A stretch of 39,303 nt of DNA, taken from contig JABIFY010000113.1 in assembly GCA_018650465.1 (NCBI GenBank), positions 1 through 39,303 on the forward strand. Reading direction: 5' to 3'. Source of the DNA: Alphaproteobacteria bacterium (GTDB taxonomy: Bacteria; Pseudomonadota; Alphaproteobacteria; UBA2966). Below the pieces are notes generated by a model that was not told where the DNA came from, searched no databases, and saw only the letters and a program-made list of their open reading frames with translations. The number at the start of each line of letters is the position of its first letter. Positions within the stretch are counted from its first letter, which is position 1. The translations under genes and the position numbers were made by a program. This document shows positions 17,078-25,287 of this stretch, one piece after another.

Positions 17078-17590
17078 TTATTTTACCTGTTGAGCAGCTA
17101 ATTTCCGCTCCAGCGATGGCACCAGGCCACCGGCAGCGATCATATCCAGAAGATGCGGCGGCACAGGATCACAACCCCATGTCTCACCGGTGGTCAGATT
17201 TGTGACTTTGCCGACCTCGCCATCGACCATCAGGCGGTCTTCGGGCGAAGCGGTTATGTCCGCCTGCGAGGTCACAGCCAGCAGGCCAAAATTCAGGGCG
17301 TTGCGATAAAAAATACCGCCATAGGATTTGGCGACCACAGCCTTGATGCCCAATATGGTGAGGGCCTGGGCTGCCTGTTCACGGGACGAGCCAATACCAA
17401 AGTTAGCCCCTGCCAAAACGATGTCGCCGGGGCGCACGCCAGGGGCAAAGGCCGGGTCCACGGTTTCCAGACAGTGGCTGGCCATTTCTTCCATGGAACC
17501 CTTCATATAGATGCCAGGGGCCAGCACATCCGTATCGACTTCATCGCCAAACAACCAGGCGCGACCACCTTCTTTTACTGGTTCAGTCAT
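17078..17590 (-). CDS. Aconitase-family small (swivel) subunit, LeuD/HacB/DmdB type
   Basis: A 170-aa swivel-domain subunit. GANFGIGSSREQAAQALTIL (residues 61-80) is the conserved loop, and FYRNALNFGLL follows. The length matches the short archaeal-type HacB/DmdB group better than the roughly 200-aa LeuD of leucine synthesis. The specificity loop after DTDVLAPGIY reads MKGSM, unlike the YLRT and YLVY loops of homoaconitase and isopropylmalate isomerase, so the substrate is likely different. It overlaps the large subunit gene by 4 bp and ends one base before the lyase gene. Confidence 0.88.
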   Translation of the reverse strand: MTEPVKEGGRAWLFGDEVDTDVLAPGIYMKGSMEEMASHCLETVDPAFAPGVRPGDIVLAGANFGIGSSREQAAQALTILGIKAVVAKSYGGIFYRNALNFGLLAVTSQADITASPEDRLMVDGEVGKVTNLTTGETWGCDPVPPHLLDMIAAGGLVPSLERKLAAQQVK

Positions 17591-18867
17591 GCGCCGCCTC
17601 CGTTCAGAAATTCACGGGGGTCGGCGATATGACCGGCCACAGCGGCCGCCGCCACCGTATAGGGTGAGGCCAGATAAACATCTGAATTGCCCGGCCCCAT
17701 GCGGCCCTTGAAGTTGCGTGCCGTCGAGGCGATGCAGACCTCATTTTCCGACAACACACCGGCACCATACCCGGCACAGGCACCACAGCCAGACGGCATC
17801 AGGATGGCTCCGGCGGCTGTCAAAGTGGCAAGCGTACCGTCGGCGGCAGCCTCGGCCGTGGTCCGCGTAGACGCAGGTGCGATCAGCAAACGTACGTTGG
17901 AAGCGACCTTGCGGCCCTTCAAAACACGCGCGGCCATTTTCAGGTCCTCCAGCTTGGCCCCGGTGCAGGCCCCGATATAGGCCTGGTGAACATTTTGACC
18001 CGCATGATTTTCAACGCCTGAAGAATTGGCCGGGCTGTGTGGTGCTGCCACTTGTGGTGATAAGGTATTGGCATTGAATTCGTGTACGGCCCGGTAGGCG
18101 GCGTCGGCATCGCCCTGCCACTTTTCGATGTCGCCGGGATTGCCACCAGCCGCCGTGACATAATCTGCCGTCTTCTGGTCCGCCGCAATGATACCGGTTT
18201 GCGCCCCCAGTTCCGCTGCCATGTTGCACAAGGTCAAACGTTCCTGCATGGACAAGCCAGAGATCGTCTCGCCGGCATATTCAATGACCTGATAGTCGCC
18301 GCCACCCATGCCCATCTTTGCACAAGCCGCCAGCATCATATCCTTGGCAGAAACGCCATTTGATAGATTTCCCGACCAGAGGATCTGGATCGTGGACGGC
18401 ACCTTGATCCAGGTCTCGCCCGTGACCAACACACCGGCCATGTCCGTTGCCCCGACGCCAAACATGAAACATCCTACAGCCCCGCCAGAAGGTGAATGAC
18501 TGTCACCACCAACGACAAACATGCCTGGCGAGAGATGGCCATTTTCCTGCAAGACAACATGACATATGCCCTGCATGTCGTGGAAATTATCAACCCCGTT
18601 GGCGGCCACCCACTTGCGTGTGGTATCCAGAATATGGGCACTTTCTGCATCGACCGCAGGCACATAATGGTCAGTTACAACCACGACCCGATCCGTATCC
18701 CAGACTTTAGCACCCAGGCGTTCAAGAATGGGGGCGACCCTTCGCGGTCCACCAGAATCGTGCATCATGGCCAAATCAACACGGCAGGTCACGATCTCGC
18801 CCGCCGTCACAGTTTCCTGACCGGCGGCCTTGGCAATGATTTTCTCAGCCAGCGTTTGCCCGGGCAC
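17587..18867 (-). CDS. Aconitase-family large (4Fe-4S) subunit, LeuC/HacA/DmdA type
   Basis: A 426-aa hydro-lyase large subunit. The three 4Fe-4S ligands are C301 in IGACTGAKLEDL and C361 and C364 in PSGCGACAGYG. GGDSHSPSGGAVG (residues 120-132) replaces the commoner GDSHT. The length fits the short HacA/DmdA group (about 420 aa) and not bacterial LeuC (about 466). It would add water to a cis-unsaturated dicarboxylate such as a substituted maleate. The start is a GTG with GGAG seven bases upstream. It is the first gene of the operon, behind a good sigma70-type promoter. Confidence 0.88.
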   Translation of the reverse strand: MPGQTLAEKIIAKAAGQETVTAGEIVTCRVDLAMMHDSGGPRRVAPILERLGAKVWDTDRVVVVTDHYVPAVDAESAHILDTTRKWVAANGVDNFHDMQGICHVVLQENGHLSPGMFVVGGDSHSPSGGAVGCFMFGVGATDMAGVLVTGETWIKVPSTIQILWSGNLSNGVSAKDMMLAACAKMGMGGGDYQVIEYAGETISGLSMQERLTLCNMAAELGAQTGIIAADQKTADYVTAAGGNPGDIEKWQGDADAAYRAVHEFNANTLSPQVAAPHSPANSSGVENHAGQNVHQAYIGACTGAKLEDLKMAARVLKGRKVASNVRLLIAPASTRTTAEAAADGTLATLTAAGAILMPSGCGACAGYGAGVLSENEVCIASTARNFKGRMGPGNSDVYLASPYTVAAAAVAGHIADPREFLNGGGA

Positions 18868-18892
18868 TTTACACTCCGTAATTTTTAAGTTG

Positions 18893-18927
18893 ATATAGGT
18901 TTATACCATTTAAAAAAAGCTTGTCCA
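18893..18927 (-). promoter_or_regulatory. Promoter of the seven-gene catabolic operon
   Basis: On the minus strand TGGACA (18922-18927) and TATAAA (18900-18905) are separated by 16 bp, each 5/6 to consensus. Transcription would start near 18893, about 25 bases before the GTG at 18867. The -10 region overlaps an imperfect AT-rich dyad (18892-18907), which may bind a regulator, but no regulator gene is in the operon. Confidence 0.6.
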
Positions 18928-19002
18928 CACTCTTTCTGTTCGCCCCTGCGTCCCCCACAATATATGACCGACAAACCCATCAAATGAACAGAGAGCAGGT
19001 AT

Positions 19003-20388
19003 ATGAGCGGTATTGAGCGCAAGGCACTTTTGCAAATGACCGCGGATCGAGCTGCACAGTATTTGCTTGATCTGGAGATGCGCAGTGTCGCAGCAGATGT
19101 GGGCGCCGTCGACCTTTTGCGCCAGAAACTGGATTTCGATCTGCCTTCTCAAGGCCAGTCCGACGTGCACGTTCTTGAATTTCTGGACAGGTTTGGCAGT
19201 CCGGCCACCGTGGCCAGTGCAGGTGGACGCTATTTCGGATTTGTCACGGGTGGTGCCGTCCCGGCTTCCCTCGCCGCCAACTGGCTGGCCAACACATGGG
19301 ACCAGAACGGCTTTTCTTCTGTCAGTTCGCCTGCTCTGGCGGCCTTTGAGGATACTGCCTTGCGCTGGTTGAAACAGGCCCTGGGTCTGCCAGCGTCTGC
19401 AGGCGGCGCCCTGGTAACAGGTGCGACCCTGGCAAATTTCACCTGCCTTGCTGCCGCCCGCCACCAGGTGTTGAAAAACGTTGGCTGGGATGTGGAGGCT
19501 CAAGGCTTATTCAGTGCACCGCAGATCACCGTCGTCGTTGGTGAGGAAGTTCATTCCACCGTTTACAAGGTCCTCGCCATGTTGGGCCTGGGTCGTGACC
19601 GGGTGCTGAAACTACCTGTTGATGACCAAGGCTGCATCCGGGCCGACAACCTGCCGATATTAAACGGCCCGACAATCCTCTGCCTGCAAGCAGGTAACGT
19701 TAATTCGGGCGCCTTTGATCCGGCGGCAGCACTCATTCCCTGGGCGCGATCAGCCGACGCCTGGATCCATGTGGACGGGGCTTTCGGCCTCTGGGCTGCG
19801 GTTTCCGATAAACACAAACATCTGGCCGCTGATTTCGCGGACGCGGATTCCTGGGCCACCGATGCTCATAAATGGCTGAATGTACCTTATGACAATGGCA
19901 TCGCCATTGTGCGCGACGCAGATGCCCTGCATCAGGCCATGGCGATCGTTGCGGCCTATCTGCCGCCAGGGGCCACACGGGATGCCATCGAATTTACACC
20001 GGACAGCTCACGCCGGGCGCGCGGCGTTGATATCTGGGCGGCCCTGGCTTCCCTGGGACAAGAAGGCCTGTCGGACTTAATCGACCGCAATTGCCGCCAG
20101 GCCAAAACCATGGCGACAGGCTTGCAGGATGCAGGGGCAACTATTCTGAATGATGTGGTTCTCAACCAGGTGGTCGTTGCCTTCGACGATGACACGACCA
20201 CTCACGAGGTCATCCAACAAGTGCAGGATGATGGCGTTTGCTGGTGCGGCGGCACAAACTGGCAAGGTCGCGATGCCATGCGAATCAGCGTCTCCTCGTG
20301 GGCAACAACGGATGAAGATATCGACAAAAGTCTGACCGCCATTGTTAATGCCTTTGACGAGGTCCGTCAGACGAAGCAAACTATCTGA
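19003..20388 (+). CDS. PLP-dependent group II amino acid decarboxylase-like protein
   Basis: A 461-aa fold-type I PLP enzyme of the glutamate/aromatic amino acid decarboxylase group. H184 in GEEVHSTVYKV stacks on PLP, D258 in IHVDGAFGLWA contacts the ring nitrogen and K290 in ATDAHKWLNVPYD is the Schiff-base lysine. Decarboxylation of an amino acid is expected, but relatives also act as aldehyde synthases or desulfinases. A weak GCAGG precedes the ATG. It is divergent from the seven-gene operon, and its stop is directly followed by the ATG of an HCCA-isomerase-like gene, so the three plus-strand genes form one unit. Confidence 0.85.
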   Translation: MSGIERKALLQMTADRAAQYLLDLEMRSVAADVGAVDLLRQKLDFDLPSQGQSDVHVLEFLDRFGSPATVASAGGRYFGFVTGGAVPASLAANWLANTWDQNGFSSVSSPALAAFEDTALRWLKQALGLPASAGGALVTGATLANFTCLAAARHQVLKNVGWDVEAQGLFSAPQITVVVGEEVHSTVYKVLAMLGLGRDRVLKLPVDDQGCIRADNLPILNGPTILCLQAGNVNSGAFDPAAALIPWARSADAWIHVDGAFGLWAAVSDKHKHLAADFADADSWATDAHKWLNVPYDNGIAIVRDADALHQAMAIVAAYLPPGATRDAIEFTPDSSRRARGVDIWAALASLGQEGLSDLIDRNCRQAKTMATGLQDAGATILNDVVLNQVVVAFDDDTTTHEVIQQVQDDGVCWCGGTNWQGRDAMRISVSSWATTDEDIDKSLTAIVNAFDEVRQTKQTI

Positions 20389-21072
20389 ATGACCTTAAAA
20401 GCTCACCTCTATTTATCTGTCCGAAATCCGAATTCATATTTTGCAGCCCGGCAATATCATCAATTGCGGATGGGCCACGACATTGAGATCGACGTGCGCG
20501 CCGTTTATCCGCTGGCCATTCGTTATCCGGATTATTTCGAAAAAACATCGCCCCTTTGGGTACCCTATCTAATCAGGGATTGCCGCCGATATGGCGAATT
20601 TATGGGTATGGATTTTGATTTACCTAAACCGGATCCGATTGTACAAAACCTGGAAACCCTGGAAATAGCCGATGAGCAACCCTACATTTTCCGCCTGACG
20701 AGATTGTTACAACTGGCCGCAACCCGTGGTGCCGGCCTGTTATTTGCCAAACACCTGATGACCCTGATCTGGAACGGGAAAACTCCTGGCTGGGACGAAG
20801 GCGATCATCTTGCCAACGTCGCAGCGGCAGCCGGCCTGAACCTCGATGAACTGGATGGGGAAATAGAATTCTCGGGCGGTCAAATCGACAAACAGATATT
20901 TGCCAATCAGGACAAACTGCATGAAGAAGGCCACTGGTACACGCCATCCTTTGTCTTTGATGACGAACTTTTTTACGGCGAATCTCGATTTGACCTGGCC
21001 CTGTGGCGGCTTGAACAACACGGCTTACAAAGACGAAACTCTCTTTCACCGACAACCGAACACGGGAAATAA
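20389..21072 (+). CDS. HCCA isomerase/DsbA-like thioredoxin-fold protein, copy 1
   Basis: A 227-aa member of the 2-hydroxychromene-2-carboxylate isomerase (kappa-class GST-like) family. The N-terminal beta strand and GSH-binding loop read YLSVRNPNSYFAARQY, a degenerate form of the usual SPYSYL motif. The cis-proline loop, normally GVPT, is YTPS here. PGWDEGDHLANVAAAAGL matches copy 2 closely, showing a tandem duplication. It starts immediately after the decarboxylase stop with no gap. Family members isomerise a ring-cleavage product or transfer glutathione. The changed active-site motifs suggest that this copy has diverged. Confidence 0.8.
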   Translation: MTLKAHLYLSVRNPNSYFAARQYHQLRMGHDIEIDVRAVYPLAIRYPDYFEKTSPLWVPYLIRDCRRYGEFMGMDFDLPKPDPIVQNLETLEIADEQPYIFRLTRLLQLAATRGAGLLFAKHLMTLIWNGKTPGWDEGDHLANVAAAAGLNLDELDGEIEFSGGQIDKQIFANQDKLHEEGHWYTPSFVFDDELFYGESRFDLALWRLEQHGLQRRNSLSPTTEHGK

Positions 21073-21728
21073 TGATGACGATCAAGGCGCAATTATACTG
21101 GTCTTTCCGAAGCCCCTACTCCTATCTGGCGACCAAACGCTATCGTCAGATGTCCGAGACCTGGGACGTTGATATAGACGTTAAACCGGTCTATCCCATT
21201 GCCATTCGCAACCCGGCATTCTTTAGTGATGTTAACCCTTTGTGGATTCCCTATTTGCTGAAGGACATTGCCCGCATCGCGGAATATGAAGGCCTGGGAC
21301 TTGCCTTTCCGCGACCTGATCCCGTTGTCATGAACAACGAAACCCGCGAAATTTCACCGGACCAGCCGCACATATTCTGGCTGACACGTCTGGGTGTTGA
21401 AGCCGCCAGCCGGGGCAAGGGCGTGGCGTTTTTGGATGAAGTTTCAACCTTGATCTGGGGCAGCGGCGTTGATGGCTGGCATGAAGGAGACCATCTGGCA
21501 CAGGCAACAACACGCGCCGGACTGGATCTCGAAGACATGCGGCAGTCGATTGCCGGCAACGAAGACAAACTGGATGACATCATCGCCAACAACCAGAAAG
21601 ACCTGGAAGCCGCAGGCCATTGGGGTGTGCCGACGCTGGTCGTCGATGATGAGCCCTTTTTTGGCCAGGACCGCGTCGAAATGGTCTTGTGGCGCATGAA
21701 AAAGCTTGGCTTGAAAAAGCGCGATTGA
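21072..21728 (+). CDS. HCCA isomerase/DsbA-like thioredoxin-fold protein, copy 2
   Basis: A 218-aa paralogue of the preceding gene. It keeps the canonical motifs: SFRSPYSYLATKRY (catalytic Ser17 region) and the cis-proline loop GVPTLVVDDEPFFGQD. The GWHEGDHLAQATTRAGL block aligns with copy 1. Its ATG shares one base with the copy 1 stop (TAATG), so translation is coupled. The two may form a heterodimer with one regular and one altered active site, which is inference. The substrate is not evident; nearby aromatic-type genes are in other operons. Confidence 0.85.
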   Translation: MMTIKAQLYWSFRSPYSYLATKRYRQMSETWDVDIDVKPVYPIAIRNPAFFSDVNPLWIPYLLKDIARIAEYEGLGLAFPRPDPVVMNNETREISPDQPHIFWLTRLGVEAASRGKGVAFLDEVSTLIWGSGVDGWHEGDHLAQATTRAGLDLEDMRQSIAGNEDKLDDIIANNQKDLEAAGHWGVPTLVVDDEPFFGQDRVEMVLWRMKKLGLKKRD

Positions 21729-21760
21729 CAGTTTGTTATTTAAAGGCACATTAGGATGGA

Positions 21761-21778
21761 GTCTGATTAATTTCAGAC
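21761..21778. promoter_or_regulatory. GTCTGA-N6-TCAGAC dyad
   Basis: A perfect inverted repeat with 6-bp arms and an AT centre lies between the thioredoxin-fold gene stop and the histidine kinase start. It could be an operator for the kinase gene or a short hairpin at the end of the upstream operon. There is no T-run, so a classical terminator is unlikely. Confidence 0.35.
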
Positions 21779-21807
21779 CATCGAAATTCTCGTGTGTGTG
21801 AGGCCAA

Positions 21808-23799
21808 ATGGCAGGTGCAGCGGACTATAGCAAAAGCAGTCAGATCGAACTGATTGGACACTTGATGTCCAGCCAGGCTTTTGCTGAAGAAGGACTGGAT
21901 GCCGCCTTGCGAGAGACGGTGGTCATTGGTGCTCGTCTGCTGAATGTGGACCGCCTGAGCATCTGGCTGTTGGAATCCAATGAAACCGAAGTCAATTGTA
22001 CGGTGGCCTATAATCGTGCAGACAATACATTCGATTCCGGCACTCTCACGGATATCACGGCACGGGCGGATTATCTGGACTTGCTGAAACGCCGACATGT
22101 TGTTGCCGTGGAAGACACAAAAACTGACCCGAATGTCGATGCTATCCGGGACCAATTTCTTACGCCAATGAATATCGGTGCCTTGATGGACGGCTGCATC
22201 CACCAGGATGACAAATTCATGGGCTCAGTCATCGCATCGCACTTCAACGGCACCCGAAAATGGCAACCAGAGGAAGTTGCCTATTTGGGCATTATCTGTC
22301 AGTCCATTACCAACCTGTTGGAAAGGTCTTCCCGGCAAGCCGCCGAAACCAGGCTCAGGGACTGGGTCGATACCTCGACGGTTTCGCAGTGGCAAATGGA
22401 CGCGAACCTGATCTATACGAGGATTGATGCCCATAGTGCTGAAAGCTGGAGAGAAACTGACAAGTTCTTCATTGGCAAAACCCGCTGGGAGGCTATTGGT
22501 GCCTCGCTCGAAGATCCGGAATGGCAGGCACATTACGAAACATTGCAGAACCGCTTGCCCTTTCGCAATTTTGTTTATTCGTTGGAAACACCAAATGAGG
22601 GGCGAAAAGTAGTCTCTATCAGTGGTAATCCCCTGTTCGATTCCCAGAATAATTTCCTCGGTTATCGTGGCACCACCAATGACGTGACCGATGTTGTTGG
22701 CGCGGAAGCTGCCCTGGTAGAGACCGAACAGCGCTTTAAGGATCTGGTTTCAGGCTCTCTGCAAGGCGTGGGCATCACAGTCGATGATTTGCTCGTCTTC
22801 GCCAACGACGCCTTTGCCAAGACTTTCGGATATGAGCCCGACGAAGTGATCGGCATGCGCAATACTGATTTCGTGGCACCTCAAGATCAGGCTCAAAGGG
22901 CGGCATATCGAAAGCAGAAATCCGAAGGCGCACAGGAGATGCGCGGCATTACCAAATCCGGTGAAATCAGGCAATTCGAAGCCCTTGCCAAAAACATGAC
23001 CTGGATGGGTAGCCCCGCCCGACTATTAACACTGATCGACATTACCGAAAAAAGAATTGCGGAAGAGCATTTGCGCCACGCTCAAAAAATGGAAGCGGTT
23101 GGCGAATTGACGGGCGGCATCGCACACGATTTTAATAACCTGCTGTTGGTCATTATGGGAAATGCCGAACTTCTGCTCGATAAGGTCCCCGATAACGACG
23201 ATAAGGCCCAGGAAAATCTGGCCAATATCCAACGCGCCGCCCAGGGAGGAGCCGAACTCACCCGCCGTCTGCTGGCTTTCGCCCGACGCCAACCACTGCA
23301 AGCCGAGCAAACAGATATCGGTCCTTTGATTGAAGGATTGCACAGCATGTTCGGGCATACGCTGGGTGGGACCATCAAATCAAAAATATTGATCGAGCCT
23401 GAGTTACCCTCCGTGCTCGTTGACCAGGCTCAATTGGAAAATGTTTTGCTCAACCTGGCAATTAACGCCCGTGATGCCATGCCCGAGGGCGGCGATTTTG
23501 CCATTCGTTGCAGCAAATACATCGAAGAAGAAGACAGTCCGGTTCTGAACGAAGGCTTGAAGCAAGGCACCTATGTGAAAATCGATGTGCGCGACAATGG
23601 CTGCGGTATTTCACCCGAGATCATTGATCGTATTTTTGATCCCTTTTTCACCACCAAAGATGTCGGCAAAGGCACAGGACTTGGCCTGAGTATGGCATTC
23701 GGTTTTGCCCGCCAGTCCGGTGGACATGTTTCCGTTTCCAGCCCGCCAGGCAAAGGCACGACCATCAGCATCTGGTTACCTGCGGTAATGCCGACCTAA
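21808..23799 (+). CDS. Soluble hybrid-free sensor histidine kinase, GAF-PAS-PAS
   Basis: A 663-aa kinase without membrane segments. Order: GAF (about 15-175), PAS (about 185-295, ending in the PAC-like NNFLGYRGTTNDVTD), PAS (about 305-415), HisKA with phospho-acceptor H440 in GGIAHDFNNLL, and HATPase (about 535-658). The N-box is NVLLNLAINARDAM, the G1 box DNGCG (597-601), the F-box FDPFFTT and the G2 box GKGTGLGLS, all intact. The AHDFNN type often carries a C-terminal receiver, which is absent here. No response regulator is adjacent, so it is an orphan kinase. The ligand sensed by GAF is unknown. It overlaps the convergent GntR gene by 4 bp at the stop codons. Confidence 0.9.
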   Translation: MAGAADYSKSSQIELIGHLMSSQAFAEEGLDAALRETVVIGARLLNVDRLSIWLLESNETEVNCTVAYNRADNTFDSGTLTDITARADYLDLLKRRHVVAVEDTKTDPNVDAIRDQFLTPMNIGALMDGCIHQDDKFMGSVIASHFNGTRKWQPEEVAYLGIICQSITNLLERSSRQAAETRLRDWVDTSTVSQWQMDANLIYTRIDAHSAESWRETDKFFIGKTRWEAIGASLEDPEWQAHYETLQNRLPFRNFVYSLETPNEGRKVVSISGNPLFDSQNNFLGYRGTTNDVTDVVGAEAALVETEQRFKDLVSGSLQGVGITVDDLLVFANDAFAKTFGYEPDEVIGMRNTDFVAPQDQAQRAAYRKQKSEGAQEMRGITKSGEIRQFEALAKNMTWMGSPARLLTLIDITEKRIAEEHLRHAQKMEAVGELTGGIAHDFNNLLLVIMGNAELLLDKVPDNDDKAQENLANIQRAAQGGAELTRRLLAFARRQPLQAEQTDIGPLIEGLHSMFGHTLGGTIKSKILIEPELPSVLVDQAQLENVLLNLAINARDAMPEGGDFAIRCSKYIEEEDSPVLNEGLKQGTYVKIDVRDNGCGISPEIIDRIFDPFFTTKDVGKGTGLGLSMAFGFARQSGGHVSVSSPPGKGTTISIWLPAVMPT

Positions 23800-23808
23800 G
23801 AAGTCGGC
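23790..23808. terminator. Short hairpin across overlapping stop codons
   Basis: GCCGAC and GTCGGC form a 6-bp stem around the overlapping TAA (kinase) and TAG (GntR regulator) stop codons. It could act weakly in both directions. The stem is short and there is no clear T-run. Confidence 0.3.
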
Positions 23809-24617
23809 GACCAGGCCTTCTGCCCTGGATTGGCCTGAACACGGGACAAATCCATGCGGTATTGGTATCGGTCCGGACGATAAAGGCCGGTAATGAATTC
23901 GACGGGCCTGTCCAGTTGATCATAAACGATGCGTTGAATACGTAACAATGGCGTCGTCAAATCGACCCCCAGCAAAGCCGCCACTTCCGGGTCAGCCGCT
24001 GTGGCTGTCAAGGTTTGTTCGGCGCGGGTAACCTCAACACCACTTCGTTCCAGCAATATCAACAAGGGTGTCGTGGCCAGGTCCTCACGGGTATAACTTC
24101 GCCCCACACTTTCCGGCACATATGTCAAAAGATGAGAAAACGGTTCTGCTTCCAGATGGCGCACACGGACAGCCCGCTGGACCACATCTTGCGTCGTGCA
24201 CCCGATGGCCGAGGCAACAGGGTCGGTGGCATGCATATAGTCAAATTCCAGCAAGGTCACCTCGGTTTCCAGACCCATCGACATGATATTTTCCAGCATG
24301 CCTTCAACGTGGGCCTTCACTGGCGGGGCAACACCCCGGTAAATTACGCGCGTGCCGCGACCGCGTTCGCGCACAACCAGGCCTTCTTCAGCCAGGTCAT
24401 TCAGGGCGCGTTTGGCGGTTATCCGGGAAACATTATAGATGCGGGAAGTTTCATCTTCGCTGGGCAGTAAATTTCCTTCGACATATTCCCTGTTCAATAT
24501 CTTGTTGCGAAAGATCATATAGATCTGATGATAAAGTGGCGTCGGCAGTTTTTCATCCACACGCATCCCGGCCCCATTGCCTGGCGTGCGGTCGGTACTT
24601 GTTTTTACATCAGACAT
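23796..24617 (-). CDS. GntR family regulator, HutC/UTRA type
   Basis: A 273-aa repressor from the ATG at 24617, chosen because GGAG sits six bases upstream and because the longer reading to 24917 adds 100 residues with no family match. The winged helix covers about residues 20-90: TPLYHQIYMIFRNKILNRE, then LPSEDETSRIYNVSRITAKR, the recognition helix. The C-terminal UTRA ligand-binding domain covers 105-265 and ends with FITGLYRPDRYQYRMD. HutC-type members sense small acids, sugars or amino acid derivatives. It is divergent from the NTF2-like gene. A perfect 17-bp dyad at 24774 is a candidate operator. Confidence 0.9.
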   Translation of the reverse strand: MSDVKTSTDRTPGNGAGMRVDEKLPTPLYHQIYMIFRNKILNREYVEGNLLPSEDETSRIYNVSRITAKRALNDLAEEGLVVRERGRGTRVIYRGVAPPVKAHVEGMLENIMSMGLETEVTLLEFDYMHATDPVASAIGCTTQDVVQRAVRVRHLEAEPFSHLLTYVPESVGRSYTREDLATTPLLILLERSGVEVTRAEQTLTATAADPEVAALLGVDLTTPLLRIQRIVYDQLDRPVEFITGLYRPDRYQYRMDLSRVQANPGQKAWSPTS

Positions 24618-24873
24618 TTTCTCTCCACCTGATCCCGAAACTGAAAATCGTCCCATTGCTGTCGTTTGCCAAAGCCATACAGCGGATCGCTTTAGAGATA
24701 TAGCATCCGCCAGCTTTGCCGTCCAACTAGCTTCCTGATGCTGCTTGCCAATGCTACACTTGCGACTTGCAATTCTTTCCCGGGGAAAGACGTGGCTTGT
24801 CTGGATTGTTCGTGGTCGGTTTCCCGACGCGCACCGGTTAAGGCCAAAATATATAATTAAGTAAGGATTTATC
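24618..24873. promoter_or_regulatory. Divergent regulatory region with TCTTTCCC dyad
   Basis: This 256-bp gap separates the GntR regulator from the NTF2-like gene. It holds a perfect dyad TCTTTCCCGGGGAAAGA (24774-24790, 8-bp arms, one centre base). The size and symmetry fit a GntR/HutC operator. I saw no convincing complete promoter or small gene in the rest. Confidence 0.5.
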
Positions 24874-25278
24874 ATGAGTACCGATACAACGACCCAATCA
24901 GCTTCCGATACCGTCAAAACATTTCTTCAAACCATGGAAGCGCGCGACCTTGAGGGGGCGGCTAATTTTCTCGCCCCGGGCTTCAGCATGACATTTCCCG
25001 GCGATGCGGTTTTTACGGAACTAAGCGAACTGATCGCCTGGTCGAAAGATCGCTACCAGTCCGTTGGCAAAAAATACGACCGCTTTGACGAATGCCCGAC
25101 AGCATCCGGGGCCATCGTCTATTGTTATGGCACCCTGCATGGTATCTGGCTGGATGGCAGCACCTTTGAAGGCATTCGTTTTATTGATCGCTTTACCGTC
25201 GAAAATGGAAAATTCGTCGACCAGCGCGTCTGGAACGATATGGCAGAAGTATTGAAAATAAAGTCGCTACCTGTTTAA
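24874..25278 (+). CDS. NTF2-like / SnoaL-type small protein
   Basis: A 134-aa cone-fold protein. VKTFLQTMEARDLEGAANFL at residues 14-33 is the helix pair that opens NTF2-like domains. IRFIDRFTVENGKFVDQRVW near residue 100 is the closing strand pair that lines the pocket. The family includes SnoaL cyclases, ketosteroid isomerases and many binding proteins, so no reaction is assigned. It is divergent from the GntR/UTRA regulator and probably controlled by it. It is convergent with the Tm-1-like gene, nine bases apart. Confidence 0.75.
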   Translation: MSTDTTTQSASDTVKTFLQTMEARDLEGAANFLAPGFSMTFPGDAVFTELSELIAWSKDRYQSVGKKYDRFDECPTASGAIVYCYGTLHGIWLDGSTFEGIRFIDRFTVENGKFVDQRVWNDMAEVLKIKSLPV

Positions 25279-25287
25279 TCGGCGATT

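Noticed and set aside
24618-24917. N-terminal extension of the GntR regulator to 24917
   Set aside because: The extra 100 residues show no family similarity and overlap the divergent gene's start, while the ATG at 24617 has a good ribosome site.
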